A DNA stretch of 48,143 bases from an uncultured Francisellaceae bacterium (GTDB lineage: Bacteria > Pseudomonadota > Gammaproteobacteria > UBA6186 > Azoamicaceae). The notes below the pieces were generated by a model. The model was not told the origin of the DNA, made no database searches, and worked only from the letters and a program-made list of their open reading frames with translations. This document shows positions 23,971 to 33,883 of the stretch, piece by piece; position 1 is the stretch's first letter; each line of letters starts with the position of its first letter. The stretch covers positions 1-48,143 of the forward strand of contig CAIJNR010000032.1 of the NCBI GenBank assembly GCA_903822055.1, given 5' to 3'. The position numbers were made by a program, and so were the translations under genes.

Positions 23971-25442
23971 TAAAAAGCCTTTAATTTACAAAAAGCAAAT
24001 ATAACCATTTTTAATAATAACCATCCATGCTGAAAACGAGAGATTTGGGTTACCCCATAAGTTCTAGCAGAATAACGTACCGGGATCTCTATAACTTCTA
24101 AATTTAATTTGCTGCCACCAAATATAAGATCAAAATCTCCAAACGGATCAAAATCTCCAAAATAACTTCTATTAGCTGCTATTTTTTGATAATGATGTTT
24201 ATATAAAACTTTAGTGCCACAAAGTGTATCAGTAAAATTTTGATTCAAAAGATAACTAAAAGTCCAAGAAAATATTTTATTAGCTATAAAATTTAAAAAT
24301 CTCATTGCTTGATTATCCATTGGGTAAACAAGTCTTGTTCCATTTATAAATTCACCCTTACCAGATACTAAAGCATTATAAAATTTTGGTAGATCTTCTG
24401 GTGGAGTTGTCAGATCTGCGTCTAAAATCATTAAAACATCTTTGCTAGCATGAGAAAAACCTTTTCTAACTGCATCTCCCTTACCACTATGATCCTGAAC
24501 CAACACCTTAATATTATATGCTGGATATGCTTTTATAACACGATTGATCTCTTCTAAAGTATCATCTTTACTATTGCCTTCTACAAAAATAATTTCTAAT
24601 TCATCGCAAAACTTAGGTAAACGTATAATCGCTGGTTCTATATTGCCTTTTTCATTTTTACAAGGAATAACAACAGTTGTAGAAGGCAATTTAATACTAT
24701 CGTTAGTATTATTAAATAAGACATTATTATTAGCTCTAGCTACTATATAACTTCTAAGACATAAAAAACGAATTAAAGGTAATGTTGCAACAAAACGATT
24801 AACAAAATGTCCTACTCCAAACCAATATTTTGGAATTAATTGCCGCCATTCACGTTTAATTGGTCTTAAATCTGCTAATTTTAAAAGATTATATATATCA
24901 AATGTAGATAAATAATTATTTTCTGGTTGTGGCATCTTTTGTCCACAAATTTCAGCTAATTTTATTATTGGATCCCATGCTCTGCTATAATATGAAATAA
25001 TTATGCGAGTTTCGTTGTTACATAGTTTCTTAATTTGCGAAAAAGTTTGCTCGCAATCTTCTAATGAACCAATTACATCAGAAAATAATATAATATCAAA
25101 CGTGCCATCAATAGAATTTATAAAATCTTGACTTTCTAGATCTCCAACTATAAACGCAATATTTGGATTAGCATGACGTTTTTTAGCTAATTCTATTAAT
25201 TCTGGGCTAAAATCTACTCCCAGGCCAAGCGATGGCTTTAATGCAGCTAATTTATCTCCAAGACCACAGCCAAGATCTAAAATCTTAGAACCTTCTGGAA
25301 TTAGAAATTGTAAATACCTTAAATCTTCTCGCCAAAAATAATCTTTTTTAGCTAACCAATGCTCATGTTCAACAGCATAACGTGTGCTCGAACTTAAAAT
25401 AGCTTGTTTACGTAAAGATTGCTTACTAAAGGTATTGTTCAT
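23970..25442 (-). CDS. Fusion: SAM methyltransferase plus DPM1-like glycosyltransferase 2
   Basis: This 490-residue protein joins two enzymes. Residues about 30-200 form a class I methyltransferase with ILDLGCGLGDKLAAL, GVDFSPELIELAKKR and FDIILFSDVIGSL. Residues about 250-480 form a GT2 glycosyltransferase with TTVVIPCKNEKGNI, EIIFVEGNSKDDT, KGDAVRKGF and the metal-binding ILDADLTTP, as in dolichyl/polyprenyl-phosphate mannosyltransferases. No membrane helix is obvious. It would supply polyprenyl-phosphate-linked sugar to the GT-C protein downstream. It starts the five-gene reverse-strand glycan group, 67 bases from cpoB's end. Confidence 0.85.
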   Translation of the reverse strand: MNNTFSKQSLRKQAILSSSTRYAVEHEHWLAKKDYFWREDLRYLQFLIPEGSKILDLGCGLGDKLAALKPSLGLGVDFSPELIELAKKRHANPNIAFIVGDLESQDFINSIDGTFDIILFSDVIGSLEDCEQTFSQIKKLCNNETRIIISYYSRAWDPIIKLAEICGQKMPQPENNYLSTFDIYNLLKLADLRPIKREWRQLIPKYWFGVGHFVNRFVATLPLIRFLCLRSYIVARANNNVLFNNTNDSIKLPSTTVVIPCKNEKGNIEPAIIRLPKFCDELEIIFVEGNSKDDTLEEINRVIKAYPAYNIKVLVQDHSGKGDAVRKGFSHASKDVLMILDADLTTPPEDLPKFYNALVSGKGEFINGTRLVYPMDNQAMRFLNFIANKIFSWTFSYLLNQNFTDTLCGTKVLYKHHYQKIAANRSYFGDFDPFGDFDLIFGGSKLNLEVIEIPVRYSARTYGVTQISRFQHGWLLLKMVIFAFCKLKAF

Positions 25443-25509
25443 AATATTTATAATTTTAATAAAACACTATAACTGATCTAGACGACTTTATGATATATAA
25501 GCGATAGTT

Positions 25510-26313
25510 TTAATGTCCATCTCTTTGCAAGCTCTGCAATTTTGCATCAGCCATATGTACTCTAGAAGAATTAGAATAATCTTTTTTAATTTGTGTGAAA
25601 TAATCCTTAGCTCCCTGCCAATTTTCACGCTCTATTTCCAACATTCCTAATTTTAATAAAGCATCTGGCGCTTTATCATGATCTTTATATTTATTAACAA
25701 CTTGTAAAAAATAATCTGCAGCTACACCAAACTTATGCTCAGTTAAATATAATTCACCAAGCCAATAAATAGCATTTGGTGCATATTTACTATTATTGTG
25801 TTGCCACAAAAAATCTTTAAATGCGACTGTTGCTTCCGAAAAATTTTTGTCCTCAATTAATTTATATGCGGCATTATATGCAATTTGTTCTGGTTCTAGT
25901 TTAATTGATTTAATCTTACTTTGATCTGTTATTTGATTTTGACTAAGATCTTTTAAGTTTGGATTAATCTCTTTGTGGTTAGCCTGTGTGGCATTTTTAG
26001 AAATTTCTTTTTGGTTAGCCTCTATAGAATTATTAGCAGAGTTAGTTTCTTTTGAGATGCTATTTTTTTTAAGAATACTAATAAAATGTTGTTGCTCTTC
26101 TATGGTGCCACGCAACTCTTGTATTTCACGTTGCAAAAACTCTACCTTATTAGAAAGCTCTAAATTTAAATTACTTTCTAATTTATTTTCTAAACTCTCA
26201 AGCCTAGACTCTAGTTCTGTAACAGAAGTTCTAGCCAATCCAGCTTGAGAATAAATTACAAAACTTAATAATATTACTTGTAATAAATGTGATTTTAATT
26301 GCCGCAATAACAT
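25510..26313 (-). CDS. cpoB: Cell division coordinator CpoB (YbgF)
   Basis: The 267-residue periplasmic protein has a signal peptide (about residues 1-27, ending GLA), an N-terminal coiled coil (about 32-85), a polar low-complexity linker rich in Asn, Lys and Ser, and a C-terminal TPR region from about residue 147 (YNAAYKLIEDKNFSEA, NAIYWLGELYL, PDALLKLGM). CpoB links outer-membrane constriction by Tol-Pal with PBP1B. It is last in the tol-pal group, 17 bases after pal, its standard place. Confidence 0.93.
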   Translation of the reverse strand: MLLRQLKSHLLQVILLSFVIYSQAGLARTSVTELESRLESLENKLESNLNLELSNKVEFLQREIQELRGTIEEQQHFISILKKNSISKETNSANNSIEANQKEISKNATQANHKEINPNLKDLSQNQITDQSKIKSIKLEPEQIAYNAAYKLIEDKNFSEATVAFKDFLWQHNNSKYAPNAIYWLGELYLTEHKFGVAADYFLQVVNKYKDHDKAPDALLKLGMLEIERENWQGAKDYFTQIKKDYSNSSRVHMADAKLQSLQRDGH

Positions 26314-26330
26314 TTAATTACCTGTTTTTA

Positions 26331-26855
26331 TTACTCATACGTAAGTTCTGCTCTACGATTTAAGCGCCATGCTTCTTCATTATGACCATTTGTTGCTGGT
26401 TTCTCTTTTCCATAACTTACACTTACCAATCTATCGTTACGAATACCCTTAAGTTCTATAAATCTTGCAACTGATTTAGCTCTTCTTTCTCCTAAGCCAA
26501 CATTATACTCAGCACTACCACGTTCATCGGTATGGCCATCAATTCTTAATTTCAAATTAGGATTTTCTAACATGTTCTTCGAGTGAGCTAATAATACTAA
26601 TTCGTAACGACTAGTAATGTCATCTTTATCGTAACCGAAATATATTACATTTTCTGCCAACAAAGCCTTTTCTTTTTCTGGAGTAATTTCTTCTCCATAG
26701 AAAGCAAATGAATCTACTTTAGATTGGGAGTTAGGCCTCATAAAATTTCTAGCCTTATTATTTCCAGCACAACTAACAAGAAACAAACCAGCAATAATAA
26801 CTATTATCAGTTTTAATTTAGTACAATTTAAATTTTTATTGAAATTTTGCAACAC
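26331..26855 (-). CDS. pal: Peptidoglycan-associated lipoprotein Pal
   Basis: The 174-residue protein has a lipoprotein signal with lipobox LVSC (Cys at about 29) and an OmpA-like peptidoglycan-binding domain with YFGYDKDDI, RIDGHTDERGSAEYN and LGERRAKSVARF, including the conserved Asp and Arg that hold diaminopimelate. It anchors the outer membrane to peptidoglycan and binds TolB. It lies between tolB and cpoB in the usual order, 24 bases after tolB. Confidence 0.97.
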   Translation of the reverse strand: MLQNFNKNLNCTKLKLIIVIIAGLFLVSCAGNNKARNFMRPNSQSKVDSFAFYGEEITPEKEKALLAENVIYFGYDKDDITSRYELVLLAHSKNMLENPNLKLRIDGHTDERGSAEYNVGLGERRAKSVARFIELKGIRNDRLVSVSYGKEKPATNGHNEEAWRLNRRAELTYE

Positions 26856-26879
26856 CTTAACCCCCTATAATCTAAAAAA

Positions 26880-28250
26880 TCACTCTAAAAATGGTGACCA
26901 TGCTGGATTTTTCAAACTACCATTACCCGCTACAAATAAATATTTATTAAAATGACCATCTATAGAAACACCAGCTAAAACCTTATCACTATTTTTATTA
27001 GGCCTAGCACTATACAAAACCATAGTACCGTTTGGAGATACCACTGGGGAATCCTCCATTCCTATTTTAGTTAAAACTCTAACCTTTCCACTATCTAAAG
27101 ATTGTACAGCTATATTAAACCCAGTTTCTGTTTTACTACAGTTTTCTTTGCAATGCAACATGACAAGATGCCTGTTATCTGGCGTTAAAGTTGGGGTCGC
27201 ATTGTATTCCCCATTAAAAGTAACCCTATTAATTTGTCCGTCAGACAATGTAGCTTTATATATTTGTGGTTTACCGCCACGATTAGAAGTAAAAAATATT
27301 TCCTGACCATCTCGACTCCAGCAAGGTTCAGTATCAATAGCCATACCTTGAGTTACTTTTTGTAAATGACCAGTAGCTATGTCCAATATATAGATTTTGG
27401 GACTACCTTCCTTAGACAGTACAATTGCTAACTTATCGCCAGATGGTGACCATGCTGGAGCACCATTAATCCCTGGGTATCTTGTAACAACATTTATTTT
27501 TCCTGTCGTTAAATTAGCAATGTTGATACTTGATCTGTTCCCTTTAAATGATACAAAAGAAATTTTAGTACCATCTGGTGACCAACTTGGTGACATTAAA
27601 GGATATGGTACTTCCAATAATCTACGCTCATTAGATCCATCAAAATCAGCGATATTCAAACTATATTCTGGATTTTGTTCTCCCAAACGTTCAGCTCTTA
27701 TATAAGAAATTTTAGTGTTAAAAAAACTTTTAATTCCAGTTAGTTTAGAAAAAATAATATCACTAATTCTATGAGCAAGTTTCCTAGGGCTTTCGTTAGG
27801 ATATTTAGCAATTTCTGTATTTAAATTGATTGGATCCAATGGTTTATATAAATCTAATAATTGCAAATTAACTATCAGTTTCTGTGCATCACTTGATGGA
27901 TATAATTTAGTCATCAACAAATATTCAGCTCCAGTTTCACGCCAAAATTTAAAATCAACTTTTTCTAAATAAATTGGTGTTTTTTCCATTGTTTCAAGAT
28001 CTTCTAAATCTAACTCTAACACTTTAAATTGCCCACTATAATTTAAATCGTTAGTAATTATAGAGCTGATCTCTTTCGATTGGTTATATTTTGCAAGGTT
28101 ATTAAAAGGCAATACTACAATTTTAATTCCAACATCACGAGCCTCAGTGACTCTAATGTGCACCTCTTTTGCCCAACTTAAATTTACTAAAAATACTAAA
28201 TTAAATATTAAAAAAGTTAAAATTATTTTTTTGCACAGTATTTTAATCAT
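26880..28250 (-). CDS. tolB: Tol-Pal system protein TolB
   Basis: The 457-residue product has a signal peptide (about 1-28, ending SWA), an N-terminal domain and a six-bladed beta-propeller visible as repeated SWSPDGTKISF, AWSPSGDKLAI, CWSRDGQEIFF and later VSPNGTMVLYS blocks. TolB sits in the periplasm and connects Pal with TolA. I chose ATG 28250 because it gives a proper signal peptide and clears the tolA stop; the open frame extends to 28304 within tolA. Length is slightly above the 430 of E. coli. Confidence 0.96.
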   Translation of the reverse strand: MIKILCKKIILTFLIFNLVFLVNLSWAKEVHIRVTEARDVGIKIVVLPFNNLAKYNQSKEISSIITNDLNYSGQFKVLELDLEDLETMEKTPIYLEKVDFKFWRETGAEYLLMTKLYPSSDAQKLIVNLQLLDLYKPLDPINLNTEIAKYPNESPRKLAHRISDIIFSKLTGIKSFFNTKISYIRAERLGEQNPEYSLNIADFDGSNERRLLEVPYPLMSPSWSPDGTKISFVSFKGNRSSINIANLTTGKINVVTRYPGINGAPAWSPSGDKLAIVLSKEGSPKIYILDIATGHLQKVTQGMAIDTEPCWSRDGQEIFFTSNRGGKPQIYKATLSDGQINRVTFNGEYNATPTLTPDNRHLVMLHCKENCSKTETGFNIAVQSLDSGKVRVLTKIGMEDSPVVSPNGTMVLYSARPNKNSDKVLAGVSIDGHFNKYLFVAGNGSLKNPAWSPFLE

Positions 28251-28269
28251 ATTAAACAACCTGAAAAAA

Positions 28270-29154
28270 CTAATCATTATTAAACGCACTATCATCAAAA
28301 TCAAAAATATGCTCCAGTTCTGCTAATTCTTGATTTACTATAGGATCTTTTGGCATTTCAAATGGTGCTGATTTATAAATAGCTTGTTCAGAAAAAGCAT
28401 CATATGCTGAATTACCACTAGATTTATCTATTCTTACTAACGCTAACTGACCATTTGATAACACTTTAATTTTCACTGAACATTTTAAATTTTCAGGAAA
28501 CAACATCGTACGTTTACGATTATTTACAATTTCTGTGTGCCATTTAGAGTGATAGCGATTTACTTCTGTTTGAACCATGGCTTGCGCTGCCTGAAAATCA
28601 ACTGCGTTCTTAGTTTCATTTTCTTTTGAAGTTACTGATTGCGTTTGTGCTAGATTTTTTTTTTGAGATTGTTGTTGTTTCAATTTGTCTAACTTTTCTT
28701 GCTGTACTGATAGTTCTTTAGCCTGTTGCTTAAGTTTATTCGTTGCTTGCTGTAAATTATCTTGTTCTTTTTTTAATTTATCTCTATCTTGCTTGGCTTG
28801 GAGTGCTTCTTGTTTGGCTTTTAATAGCTCTTGTTCAGCAACCTTAGTTAATTGAGCTAGTTGTTGTTCTTGCTGTTGAATCTTCTTTTCTTTCATGATT
28901 TTTTCGGCCATCTGCATTTCTTGCCGCTTTACTGCTTGCTGCACCATTTGCCGATCCACTAAATTAGCTTGAACTATTGTCGGTAGAACAGTGTGTTTAT
29001 GACTATCAGCTTTGGCTAAAGCCTGATTTGTTCTTAGATCAGAAAATATTTTTCTGTTTTCAATAAAACCCACAACTACAATACAAACTACTATTAATCC
29101 ATGGGTAATCACTGATTTTAATAAATCTTTATTAATATTATGATTATCTAACAT
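28270..29154 (-). CDS. tolA: Tol-Pal system protein TolA
   Basis: The 294-residue protein has a single N-terminal membrane helix (about 14-31), a long Gln/Lys/Glu-rich coiled-coil helix (about 66-180) that spans the periplasm, and a C-terminal domain (about 195-294) with CSVKIKVLSNGQLALV, the TonB-like fold that contacts TolB. It is shorter than the 421 residues of E. coli TolA, mainly in the helix. Its start overlaps the tolR end by 11 bases. Confidence 0.9.
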   Translation of the reverse strand: MLDNHNINKDLLKSVITHGLIVVCIVVVGFIENRKIFSDLRTNQALAKADSHKHTVLPTIVQANLVDRQMVQQAVKRQEMQMAEKIMKEKKIQQQEQQLAQLTKVAEQELLKAKQEALQAKQDRDKLKKEQDNLQQATNKLKQQAKELSVQQEKLDKLKQQQSQKKNLAQTQSVTSKENETKNAVDFQAAQAMVQTEVNRYHSKWHTEIVNNRKRTMLFPENLKCSVKIKVLSNGQLALVRIDKSSGNSAYDAFSEQAIYKSAPFEMPKDPIVNQELAELEHIFDFDDSAFNND

Positions 29155-29590
29155 ATTTAGGATTTTCTATACCTTCTGTTTCTAAACCAACACTCGCAAC
29201 TCCAGACGTTTGCAATAATACCATAGCCTGTAGTACTTGTTTATAAGCAACATGTTGATCTGCTTTTACTGTCACCATTCTGGTTGGATCGCGCAAAATA
29301 GCAGCTGCGACTTCTATTTGCAGTTGTTTTTGATCAATTGGTTTAGTTGGGCTAGAAGCTATATTTAAATATAAATTGGATTGCTCATCAATCGATACAA
29401 CTATAGGAAAACTATCTTTTTTGCTCTCTATGGGTTTAGCCTGCATTTTTGGCAAATCCACCTGCACTCCTTGCATAATAATAGGTGCTGTTGCCATAAA
29501 AATCACCAACAAAACCAACATAACATCAACATAAGGTACTACGTTAATTTCTGCAACTTGTCGTCTAGATCTTTTATTATTTAATAACAT
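29144..29590 (-). CDS. tolR: Tol-Pal system protein TolR
   Basis: The 148-residue ExbD/TolR protein has a short cytosolic N-terminus, one membrane helix VPYVDVMLVLLVIFMATAP that carries the essential proton-conducting Asp, and a periplasmic domain ending with TVKADQHVAYKQVLQ. With TolQ it forms the proton-driven motor that energises TolA. It begins 2 bases after tolQ and overlaps tolA, as in a tightly packed operon. Confidence 0.95.
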   Translation of the reverse strand: MLLNNKRSRRQVAEINVVPYVDVMLVLLVIFMATAPIIMQGVQVDLPKMQAKPIESKKDSFPIVVSIDEQSNLYLNIASSPTKPIDQKQLQIEVAAAILRDPTRMVTVKADQHVAYKQVLQAMVLLQTSGVASVGLETEGIENPKYVR

Positions 29591-29592
29591 AA

Positions 29593-30300
29593 TTAAATGT
29601 CTACCGATTGAGATGATTGTTGATTACGATAATAAATTCTTTTACCAATAACCCCTATTAATTCTTGAATGGATCTTTGATACCCAGTTGTTAATGCATC
29701 AATTTTACACACAAATTTATTATAGAAAATCCCTGCAGGAATTGCAGCTAAAAGTCCCATTGCAGTTGCAATTAATGCTTCTGAGATCCCTGGGGCTACA
29801 ACTGCTAAAGTAGCTTGACCAGTAGCTGTTCCTAATTGATGGAATACATTCATAATCCCCCAAATTGTACCAAACAATCCAACATATGGAGCAATAGATT
29901 GGATAGTCGCCAATGTAGCTAAATTTTTTTCTAACAATTCATGCTCTTTATATAATGCTATGGCCATAGCACGTTTTACTTCTTTAACAACTAAACTAGC
30001 TTTAAAATGATTGTTTTTAGATAGATGTAAAAATTCATTTATACCCTTAAAAAAAATAGACTCTACCCCAATTTTATTTTTTTGTGCCGATATTTGTTTA
30101 TATAATGTTAAAAGTTCAACACCAGAATGCAGTAATGATTGAAATTTATCAAACACTTGGGCTCTAGCTGCTATACATCGAGTACGATTAAAAATTATTG
30201 CCCAACTCCATACGGAACTCAACATTAATCCAAGCATAACGAACTGTACCAAAATGCTCGCTTTAAAAAACATAGTTATTACTGAAAAATTACTTTCCAT
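29593..30300 (-). CDS. tolQ: Tol-Pal system protein TolQ
   Basis: The 235-residue MotA/TolQ/ExbB protein has three membrane helices: about 14-38, about 128-150 ([17 protein letters not shown]) and about 165-188 ([16 protein letters not shown]), with the conserved Thr residues that line the proton path. The large cytosolic loop lies between helices 1 and 2. The ybgC gene that often precedes tolQ is absent here: tolQ overlaps ruvB by 11 bases directly. Confidence 0.95.
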   Translation of the reverse strand: MESNFSVITMFFKASILVQFVMLGLMLSSVWSWAIIFNRTRCIAARAQVFDKFQSLLHSGVELLTLYKQISAQKNKIGVESIFFKGINEFLHLSKNNHFKASLVVKEVKRAMAIALYKEHELLEKNLATLATIQSIAPYVGLFGTIWGIMNVFHQLGTATGQATLAVVAPGISEALIATAMGLLAAIPAGIFYNKFVCKIDALTTGYQRSIQELIGVIGKRIYYRNQQSSQSVDI

Positions 30301-31333
30301 ATGGTTCCTTGATTATTTCTAAATGTTGATAAACTTTATCAGTTAAAACACGCCCCCTTGGGGTACGCACTAAAAACCCTTGTTGAATTAAATATGGCTC
30401 TAAAATCTCTTCTAATGTACCTTTATCTTCCCCTAAAGATGCAGCAATGCTCTCTATACCAACAGGTCCACCATCAAATTGTTCTGCAATAATATTTAAA
30501 AAATGACGATCTAGTGCATCAAAACCACAAATATCTACTTCTAATAAATTTAGCGCTTCATTAACTATTTGCGAATCAATCTCGTTACTATTATTACTAA
30601 CAACGGCCGCATAATCTCTAACTCTTCTTAATAACCTATTCGCAATTCTAGGTGTTCCGCGCGATCTTCTAGCTATTTCTAATGCACCGAGTGATTCAAT
30701 CTTCATATTTAAAATTTTAGCTGATCTTTGTACAACTTTCTGTAATTCTAGATCAGAATAAAAATCTAATCTCAATAAAATCCCAAACCTATCTCTAAAT
30801 GGGGCAGTTAATAACCCAGCCCTAGTCGTAGCCCCTATTAAGGTAAATTCTGGTAAATCTAATTTAATGGCTCTAGCTGTTGGACCTTCACCAATAATTA
30901 TATCTAACTTGCGATCTTCCATAGCAGGATATAATACTTCTTCAATATTAGGATTTAATCTATGAATTTCATCAATAAATAAAATATCACCTTGTTCTAA
31001 ATTAGTGATTAAAGCTGCTAAATCCCCTGCTTTTTCTAATACTGGACCGGATGTTTGACGTAAATTAACGCCCAACTCATTAGCTATAATATTTGCGAGC
31101 GTTGTTTTTCCAAGTCCTGGTGGTCCAAAAAGCAATAAGTGATCTAGAGCATCTTGACGCCCCTTAGTTGCTTTAATAAATATATCTAGCTGTTGTTTGA
31201 TTTTAGTTTGACCAATATACTCAACTAAATACTTAGGACGAATTTTTTGCTCTAAAGGCGCAACATCAAGATTGTCATCTTTTTGCTGTAATTTAGTTAA
31301 CACCCTTGCAGATATGTTGTCAGTTTTAATCAT
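30290..31333 (-). CDS. ruvB: Holliday junction helicase motor RuvB
   Basis: The 347-residue AAA+ protein has Walker [15 protein letters not shown], Walker [13 protein letters not shown], sensor [12 protein letters not shown] and the C-terminal winged helix with [16 protein letters not shown] and RTPRGR. It drives branch migration with RuvA during recombination and repair. It overlaps ruvA by 8 bases and tolQ by 11 bases. Length and motifs are standard. Confidence 0.97.
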   Translation of the reverse strand: MIKTDNISARVLTKLQQKDDNLDVAPLEQKIRPKYLVEYIGQTKIKQQLDIFIKATKGRQDALDHLLLFGPPGLGKTTLANIIANELGVNLRQTSGPVLEKAGDLAALITNLEQGDILFIDEIHRLNPNIEEVLYPAMEDRKLDIIIGEGPTARAIKLDLPEFTLIGATTRAGLLTAPFRDRFGILLRLDFYSDLELQKVVQRSAKILNMKIESLGALEIARRSRGTPRIANRLLRRVRDYAAVVSNNSNEIDSQIVNEALNLLEVDICGFDALDRHFLNIIAEQFDGGPVGIESIAASLGEDKGTLEEILEPYLIQQGFLVRTPRGRVLTDKVYQHLEIIKEPYGK

Positions 31334-31979
31334 AATATACTTTTGATAAATTTTTTAATGCCGATCTTAGCAGTTTTTCGCTAGATACGGTCTTTATTTC
31401 ATTATTATCTTTATTATTATTTATTACAGCCTTAATAGCTAGCATAGCTTCTTTTGGTTTATACCCCAAAGACATTAATGCTTCTTGCGCATCATTAACA
31501 GTATTTCTATCGATTATTTCTTGATTATTAGTATTAGAGATTACATTATTTAAATCCAATAATTCAATAAATTTTTTATTATTAACTTTATTTTGCATTT
31601 CTACTATTAGTCTTTGCGCTATTTTCTGACCTATACCAGGTATATCGGTTAATCTTGAGGTATCTTGTAACATAATACTATTTAAAAATTGTTCGATGCT
31701 TAAATGAGATAAAATTGATAGCGCTAATTTTGCTCCAAAACCAGAAATTTTTATTAGCTCACAAAATAAATTTTTTTCTTTTTCCTCTGAAAATCCATAT
31801 AATCGATGATCATCTTCTCTCACAACCAGATGAGTATGTAATAAAACTTCATTACCAATTTCTGGTAATTTTACTAAAGTGCTCATTGGGGCAAAAACCC
31901 CATAGCCAACACCAGCCACATCTATTATTACCAGCAGCCCATTCTTAGCTATTAATCGACCTTTTAATTGAAATATCAT
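31326..31979 (-). CDS. ruvA: Holliday junction DNA-binding protein RuvA
   Basis: The 217-residue protein has the N-terminal OB fold (about 1-62), two helix-hairpin-helix motifs ([13 protein letters not shown] and [13 protein letters not shown]) and a C-terminal UBA-like domain that binds RuvB (about 165-217, [20 protein letters not shown]), separated by a longer polar linker. It opens the ruvAB-tol operon. ruvC, commonly just upstream, is not in the window; the gene here is divergent from dapB over 163 bases. Confidence 0.96.
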   Translation of the reverse strand: MIFQLKGRLIAKNGLLVIIDVAGVGYGVFAPMSTLVKLPEIGNEVLLHTHLVVREDDHRLYGFSEEKEKNLFCELIKISGFGAKLALSILSHLSIEQFLNSIMLQDTSRLTDIPGIGQKIAQRLIVEMQNKVNNKKFIELLDLNNVISNTNNQEIIDRNTVNDAQEALMSLGYKPKEAMLAIKAVINNNKDNNEIKTVSSEKLLRSALKNLSKVYYD

Positions 31980-32142
31980 ATTTTTTTAAACATTAAGTTA
32001 TATTGTTAATAATTTGCAGTATATAATTACTAGCACCAAATTGCAGTATAACTATTTTTCTTTAGATCAATTAAATTTTGCATTAGAATTATTATTTTAA
32101 GGAAAACGAGAAATAGTTACTAAATTTATTACAGGCATTAAA

Positions 32143-32820
32143 ATGAAACAACAAGACCAAGTTACTAAAATAGCAATAGTTGGGGCTAACGGTAAAATGG
32201 GCAAGCATGCAGAAGCAGTAATTAATGCAATGCCGGGTTTTTCTATCGTAGCAAAAATTCATAGAGGCGATAATTTAGATGAAAGTTTAAAAACTACAAA
32301 GCCTGATATTGCAATCGAGTTAACGTCAAACTTACACGTATATGCTAATGCATCCACAATAATTCGTAATGGCGTTCACCCTATTATAGGTGCAAGCGGT
32401 CTTACCACGGACGAAATTAACACTCTTACTAAGCAATGCGAAGCAATGCATCTTGGTGGTCTAATAATTCCTAATTTTTCAATAGGGATCGCGTTAATCG
32501 CCAACTTCGCTAAGAACCTCACACATTTTTTTGATGATATATCTTTAGTAGAGTTTCATCATGCTCAAAAAAAGGATAAACCATCCGGGACCACTAAATA
32601 CATAGCTGCAATTGTTAAAACTGATGAACAACAAATCGCATCCATACGCTCGAACGGTTTTTTAGCAAAACATCAACTTTATATTAATTCAAAACAGGAA
32701 AGAATAATGATCGATCACGAAAGTTTTGGCAGAAACAGTTTTGATTTGGGAATAGAATTAAGTATTAAAAAAATAATGCAATTAGATACCATGGTGATTG
32801 GATTGGAAAATTTAATATAA
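32143..32820 (+). CDS. dapB: 4-hydroxy-tetrahydrodipicolinate reductase, short form
   Basis: The 225-residue protein has the NAD(P)-binding IAIVGANGKMGKHAE and the substrate signature EFHHAQKKDKPSGTTKY, where the His-His pair and Lys are catalytic. It reduces dihydrodipicolinate in the lysine/meso-diaminopimelate pathway, so it serves both protein and peptidoglycan synthesis. It is about 45 residues shorter than E. coli DapB, mainly in the first half, which is usual for a short subclass. It stands alone in the plus direction and ends 3 bases before the stop of the converging pyk gene. Confidence 0.9.
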   Translation: MKQQDQVTKIAIVGANGKMGKHAEAVINAMPGFSIVAKIHRGDNLDESLKTTKPDIAIELTSNLHVYANASTIIRNGVHPIIGASGLTTDEINTLTKQCEAMHLGGLIIPNFSIGIALIANFAKNLTHFFDDISLVEFHHAQKKDKPSGTTKYIAAIVKTDEQQIASIRSNGFLAKHQLYINSKQERIMIDHESFGRNSFDLGIELSIKKIMQLDTMVIGLENLI

Positions 32821-32823
32821 AAT

Positions 32824-33861
32824 TTAAAACTTTATATAACTTAAAAAATCTTCTCGCTCTGCCTCGATACAAATTTCATCTACATATTTAATTACTAATG
32901 CCGGATACTTACCAATGGCAGTTTCTGCCGAAAATGCCACTCCGCTTGCACCATCTAATACTGCATTAGCTACGTCCATTACCTCTGCTCTCGTTGGCAT
33001 AGAATTTTCTATCATTGAATCCATCATTTGAGTTGCTACGATCGATGGTTTATGTAAAAGCTTTGCAATTTTAATGATTCTTTTTTGCAATGCAGGTAAT
33101 TTTGCAAGCCCTAGTTCTACTCCTAGATCACCTCTTGCTACCATTACTCCATCTGCAGTTTTGGTAATTTCTTCTATATTGATAACAGCTTTCTTGGTTT
33201 CTATTTTAGCAAAAATTTTAGCTTTACTGTCTGCATATTTAATAATAGAACGTATATTATTAATATCTTCAGCAGTTTTCACAAAAGATAATGCAAAAAA
33301 ATCAATATCAAACTGAGAAGCAAATAAAATATCTTCTTTATCTTTTGACGTTAAAGCACTAGCAGATAAACCACCCCCCTGGATATTTATACCTTTATTA
33401 TCAGACAAAACCCCAGCATGCAGCGCAACACAAGAAATTTTATTGCCTTTAATTAATTCTACTTTTAACGCCACCTTACCATCATCCAATAATAAAATAT
33501 CATTTAAATTTAAATCCTTATATAAATCAGAATATGACAGATACACAGTTTTTTCTGTTCCAGCATTTTGATCAAACTCTGGATCTAAAATTAATTTGCT
33601 GTTGATTTTTAAATTAATTTTTTTATTAATAAATTTTCCAATTCGAATTTTAGGTCCTTGCAGATCAATTAAAATATCAACCCGTTTTTTTAATTTTTTA
33701 GAAACATCTTGTAGATGTTTGATCCTAGAAGCATGCAGCGCCTGATTACCATGCGACATATTTATGCGAGCTATATTCATACCAGCTAATATCATATCTT
33801 GTAATACATTCATCTGATCTGTAGATGAACCAAGAGTTGCAATTATTTGAGTTCTACGCAT
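32824..33861 (-). CDS. pyk: Pyruvate kinase lacking the C-terminal domain
   Basis: This 345-residue protein holds the complete catalytic part of pyruvate kinase: ARINMSHGN, DLQGPKIRIG, LSFVKTAEDI, AKIETKKAV with the catalytic Lys, VARGDLGVELG and TQMMDSMIENSMPTRAEV followed by DVANAVLDG. Usual bacterial enzymes are about 470-590 residues; this one stops shortly after the barrel (YVDEICIEAEREDF), so the domain that carries the allosteric site and part of the tetramer interface is missing. ATG 33861 is chosen by homology; the frame is open to 33891. It follows pgk by 22 bases. It ends 3 bases from the dapB stop. Confidence 0.92.
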   Translation of the reverse strand: MRRTQIIATLGSSTDQMNVLQDMILAGMNIARINMSHGNQALHASRIKHLQDVSKKLKKRVDILIDLQGPKIRIGKFINKKINLKINSKLILDPEFDQNAGTEKTVYLSYSDLYKDLNLNDILLLDDGKVALKVELIKGNKISCVALHAGVLSDNKGINIQGGGLSASALTSKDKEDILFASQFDIDFFALSFVKTAEDINNIRSIIKYADSKAKIFAKIETKKAVINIEEITKTADGVMVARGDLGVELGLAKLPALQKRIIKIAKLLHKPSIVATQMMDSMIENSMPTRAEVMDVANAVLDGASGVAFSAETAIGKYPALVIKYVDEICIEAEREDFLSYIKF

Positions 33862-33883
33862 TATATATTTACCATTACAATTG

